A stretch of DNA of 64,000 nucleotides from SHVZ01 sp041906305 (GTDB taxonomy: Bacteria; Pseudomonadota; Alphaproteobacteria; SHVZ01), in the NCBI GenBank assembly GCA_041906305.1, contig JAYRJL010000002.1, positions 62,001 to 126,000 on the forward strand, written 5' to 3'. The translations under genes and the position numbers were made by a program. Under the pieces are notes generated by a model, which was not told the DNA's origin, made no database searches, and saw nothing but the letters and a program-made list of their open reading frames with translations. Below, piece after piece: positions 61,246 through 64,000 of this stretch. Within the stretch, counting starts at the first letter, position 1. Each line of letters begins with the position of its first letter.

Positions 61246-62730
61246 ATGCGCAAGCCCTCGCTGTTCGCGGCCGCGTTCGCGTCCGCCATGCTCGCCGCCG
61301 CCGGCGCGCACGCCCAAAAGGACTCGATCACGCTCAGCATGGCGCTCGAGCCGCCGCATCTCGACCCGGTCCTGAGCCCGGCCGCCGCGATCAAGGAGAT
61401 CCTCTACACCAACGTCTACGAAGGCCTGACCCGCCTCGACCGCAAGAGCCTGGTGCAGCCGGCGCTGGCGACCGAGTGGACCCTCTCGCAGGACGGCCTC
61501 ACCTACACCTTCAAGCTGCGCCGCGGCGTCAAGTTTCATGACGGCACCGAGCTGACCTCGGCCGCGGTCGCGCAGTCGCTGGCGCGCACCACCTCGGCCG
61601 ACAGCGCCAACCCGAAGAAGTCGATGCTGACCGACAACGGCATGGAAGTGGAGACGCCGGACCCGGGCACCGTCGTCATCAAGCTGAAGAAGCCGGTCGG
61701 CCTCGTGCCCTACCTCGTCGGCATGGGCGAGGCCGTGGTCGTGGCGCCGGGCGCGATCGCCGACGCCAAGGCGAAGCCGGTCGGCACCGGACCGTTCAAG
61801 TTCGTGCGCTGGAACAAGGGCGACCGTCTCGAGATCGAGAAGAACCCCGATCACTGGAACGCCGCCAACATCAAGCTCAACAAGGCGACCTTCCGCTTCA
61901 TCCCGGACCCGGCGGCGACGGTCGCAGCCCTGCTCGCCGGTGACGTTGACGCCTCGCCGAACACCGGCGCTGGCGACGCCCTCGACCGCCTCAAGGCCGA
62001 TCCCAAGCTCAAGGTCGTGGTCGGCAACACCGAGGGCGAGACCATCCTCGCCATGAACAACAAGAAGGCGCCGCTCGACGACGTCCGCGTGCGCCGCGCG
62101 ATCAGCCATGCGATCGACCGCAAGGCGATCATCATCGGCGCCGCCGGCGGCACCGCGACCGCCATCGGCTCGCACTTCTCGCCGAACCACCCGGCCTATG
62201 TCGACCTGACCGGCGTCTATCCGTACGACCCGGCGAAGGCGAAGGCGTTGCTGGCCGAAGCCGGCAAGACCAACCTGACGCTGTCGCTCCGCCTGCCCCC
62301 GCCGGCCTATGCGCAGCGCGGCGGCGAGCTGATCGCGGCGATGCTCGAGCAGGTCGGCGTCAAGGCGCAGATCGAGCAGCTGCAGTTCCCGCAGTGGCTC
62401 GAGCAGGTTTTCAAGAACAAGCAGTTCGACCTGACGATCATCAGCCACACCGAGCCGCTCGACATCAACATCTACGCCGACCCCAACTACTACTTCCAGT
62501 ACGGCAAGCCGGAGTTCAAGGCGCTGATCGACCTCACGGTCTCGGCCGGCACCGACGAGATCCGCAACAAGGCCTTCGGCGACGCGCAGCGCATGCTGGC
62601 GACCGACGCGGTCAACGGCTTCCTGTTCATGCTGCCGAAGACGGGCGTGTGGAACGCGAAGATCGAGGGCCTCTGGGAGAACAGCCCGGTCCAGGCCAAC
62701 GACCTGACCGAGGTGCGCTGGCTCAACTAG
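61246..62730 (+). CDS. Family 5 peptide/nickel-type ABC substrate-binding protein, first tandem copy
   Basis: A 494-residue periplasmic protein, Sec signal cut near AGAHAQ. The family 5 marks are VYEGLTRLDRKSLVQPALAT, the helix LTSAAVAQSL and GTGPFKFVRWNKGDRLEIEKNPDH. The ligand could be a peptide, an opine or a cation complex. GAAGGAAG before the ATG. No permease or ATPase follows; a second similar binding protein starts 72 bases later. Confidence 0.9.
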   Translation: MRKPSLFAAAFASAMLAAAGAHAQKDSITLSMALEPPHLDPVLSPAAAIKEILYTNVYEGLTRLDRKSLVQPALATEWTLSQDGLTYTFKLRRGVKFHDGTELTSAAVAQSLARTTSADSANPKKSMLTDNGMEVETPDPGTVVIKLKKPVGLVPYLVGMGEAVVVAPGAIADAKAKPVGTGPFKFVRWNKGDRLEIEKNPDHWNAANIKLNKATFRFIPDPAATVAALLAGDVDASPNTGAGDALDRLKADPKLKVVVGNTEGETILAMNNKKAPLDDVRVRRAISHAIDRKAIIIGAAGGTATAIGSHFSPNHPAYVDLTGVYPYDPAKAKALLAEAGKTNLTLSLRLPPPAYAQRGGELIAAMLEQVGVKAQIEQLQFPQWLEQVFKNKQFDLTIISHTEPLDINIYADPNYYFQYGKPEFKALIDLTVSAGTDEIRNKAFGDAQRMLATDAVNGFLFMLPKTGVWNAKIEGLWENSPVQANDLTEVRWLN

Positions 62731-62746
62731 TCATATAACCGTCACC

Positions 62747-62780
62747 GCGGCGCAACCGGGCTTCGGCACGGTTGCGCCGC
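62747..62780 (+). terminator. Stem-loop between the two binding-protein genes
   Basis: Twelve-pair perfect stem GCGGCGCAACCG (62747-62758) and CGGTTGCGCCGC (62769-62780), ten-base loop. No T-run follows, so it is more likely an mRNA stabiliser or weak terminator. Confidence 0.55.
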
Positions 62781-62802
62781 CTTCATTTCCAGGAGTCTGA
62801 CG

Positions 62803-64000
62803 ATGCGCGTTCTTTCGACGTCCCTCGCCGTCGCCCTGATGCTGAGCGCCACCGCCGCGCTCGCGGCCAAGGATACGATCGTCATCGGCATGCAGGACGA
62901 GCCGCCGGTGCTCGATCCGACGCAGAACGCCGCCGCAGCGATCGACGTGATCTTCAGCGTCAACGTCTACGAGAGCCTGACGCGCATCGGCGAGGACGGG
63001 ACCGTCCAGCCCTCGCTCGCGACCTCGTGGACCGTCGCCGAGGACGGCAAGACCTACACGTTCAAGCTGGCGCCGGGCGTCGTCTTCGACAACGGCGAGA
63101 AGCTGACGGCGGAGACGGTCAAGTGGAACTTCGACCGCAACGCGCTGCCCACCTCGACCAACCCGATCAAGCGCCACTACGCCAACGTCGCCGGCGTCGA
63201 GACGCCTGATGCGACGACCGTCGTGCTGAAGCTCAAGGAGCCGAACAGCCTGTTCCTCTCCTTCATGGCGTCGGGCGGTGCGGCGATCTTCGATCCCAAA
63301 TCGGCAGACAACAACAAGACCACCCCGGTCGGTTCGGGTCCCTACAAGTTCAAGCAGTGGGTCAAGGGCGACCGCGTCGTCCTGGAGAAGTCGCCGACCT
63401 ACCGCGACCAGGCGAAGGCACAGATCCGCCAAGCGACCTTCAAGTTCGTGCCCGATGCGGCGGCGCAGGTGCCGGCGCTCCTGGCCGGGGACATCGATGC
63501 CTTCCCGACCATCGGCGCGACCGAGACTCTCGACCGCTTCAAGTCCGACAGCCGCTTCCAGGTGATCATCGGCTCGACCGAGGGCGAAGTTCCCCTGATC
63601 CTGAACAACAACAAGAAGCCTTTCGACGACATCCGCGTGCGCCGTGCGGTCAATCATGCCATCGAGCGGAAGGCCATCATCGACGGCGCCACCTCGGGCT
63701 ACGGCATCCCGATCGGCAGCCACTTCCCGCCGCATCACCCGTGGTACGTCGACCTCACCAACCGCTACCCGCACGACATCGCCAAGGCGAAGGAGCTGCT
63801 GAAGGAGGCCGGCTATCCGAACGGGCTCGACATCAACATCAAGCCGCCGCCCTTCGCCTACGCCCGCCGCTCGGCCGAGATCGTCGCGGCCCAGCTCATG
63901 GAAGCCGGTATCCGCGTGAAGATCGAGCCGATGGAATGGGCCCAGTGGCTCGACATCGTCTACAAGCAGAAGAACTACGACATGACCGTGGTCGCGCACG
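62803..64000 (+). CDS. Family 5 ABC substrate-binding protein, second tandem copy (3' end outside window)
   Basis: The first 399 residues are visible; the frame runs off the right edge. Sec signal cut near AALAAK. The sequence is a clear paralogue of the preceding protein: VYESLTRIGEDGTVQPSLAT, GSGPYKFKQWVKGDRVVLEK, then FDDIRVRRAVNHAIERKAII. AGGAG precedes the ATG at 62803. The start of a transport operon beyond the window is expected. Two adjacent paralogues could bind different ligands for one transporter. Confidence 0.9.
   Translation, partial: MRVLSTSLAVALMLSATAALAAKDTIVIGMQDEPPVLDPTQNAAAAIDVIFSVNVYESLTRIGEDGTVQPSLATSWTVAEDGKTYTFKLAPGVVFDNGEKLTAETVKWNFDRNALPTSTNPIKRHYANVAGVETPDATTVVLKLKEPNSLFLSFMASGGAAIFDPKSADNNKTTPVGSGPYKFKQWVKGDRVVLEKSPTYRDQAKAQIRQATFKFVPDAAAQVPALLAGDIDAFPTIGATETLDRFKSDSRFQVIIGSTEGEVPLILNNNKKPFDDIRVRRAVNHAIERKAIIDGATSGYGIPIGSHFPPHHPWYVDLTNRYPHDIAKAKELLKEAGYPNGLDINIKPPPFAYARRSAEIVAAQLMEAGIRVKIEPMEWAQWLDIVYKQKNYDMTVVAH

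Noticed and set aside
1..64000. CRISPR array, prophage, IS element, tRNA or rRNA
   Set aside because: Looked for regular repeats, integrase/transposase motifs and tRNA-like cloverleaf text; none seen.

Overview
The window is 64 kb of GC-rich DNA, densely coding on both strands, with the codon bias and gene order of a free-living alphaproteobacterium. The order rpsB-tsf-pyrH-frr-uppS-cdsA-dxr-rseP is a conserved bacterial housekeeping block. The relatives suggested by the accessory genes (MbnP/MbnH pair, HTH-fused citrate synthase, M81 peptidase, many ABC importers) are Rhodospirillales/Hyphomicrobiales-like, but I cannot name a genus. I saw no prophage, insertion sequence, CRISPR array, rRNA or tRNA.

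Layout. 1-6.8 kb (minus): translation and envelope operon, running off the left edge inside rseP. 7-13.7 kb: small stress and membrane proteins (DoxX, VOC, DUF72, HPP), dnaE, and a double cold-shock protein with a clear terminator. 13.7-21.8 kb (plus): sugar-acid/sugar module with an atypical SDR, a pentonate dehydratase (IlvD/Edd family), a D-2-hydroxyacid dehydrogenase and a complete sugar ABC importer. 21.9-22.3 kb: an orphan receiver protein. 22.3-25.6 kb: a cobalamin riboswitch followed by a BtuFCD-like importer. 25.6-27.4 kb (minus): an Ldh2/SDR pair. 27.5-29.5 kb: mbnP-mbnH. 29.8 kb: folE. 30.5-32.7 kb (minus): a BtuB-like TonB-dependent receptor under a second cobalamin riboswitch. The two riboswitches share the same downstream hairpin that abuts the ribosome-binding site, so corrinoid import across both membranes is probably co-regulated by translation control.

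33-46.8 kb: FAD oxidoreductase, extensin-like lipoprotein, CPBP protease, OsmC, a divergent pair of citrate synthase homologues (one fused to a DNA-binding domain), a DapA-superfamily enzyme, a large PAS histidine kinase, a KDPGal aldolase, an AhpD-like protein, and a three-gene operon (glycosyltransferase, M81 peptidase, GST). 47-53.3 kb: tandem OmpA-like lipoproteins with duplicated terminators, a secreted orphan, ComB, fdhD, moaA and nadK. 53.3-61.1 kb (plus): cfa, then an amino-sugar type ABC importer without its own ATPase, NanE, a BadF-type sugar kinase, two small membrane proteins and a P1 peptidase. 61.2-64 kb: two tandem family-5 oligopeptide-type binding proteins, the second cut by the right edge.

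The most unusual items are the MbnP/MbnH pair without methanobactin genes, the twin cobalamin riboswitches with a shared expression platform, a stand-alone membrane protein ending in a FliF-like FliG-binding helix, the divergent citrate synthase pair with a palindromic candidate operator, and enzymes whose expected catalytic Tyr is missing.
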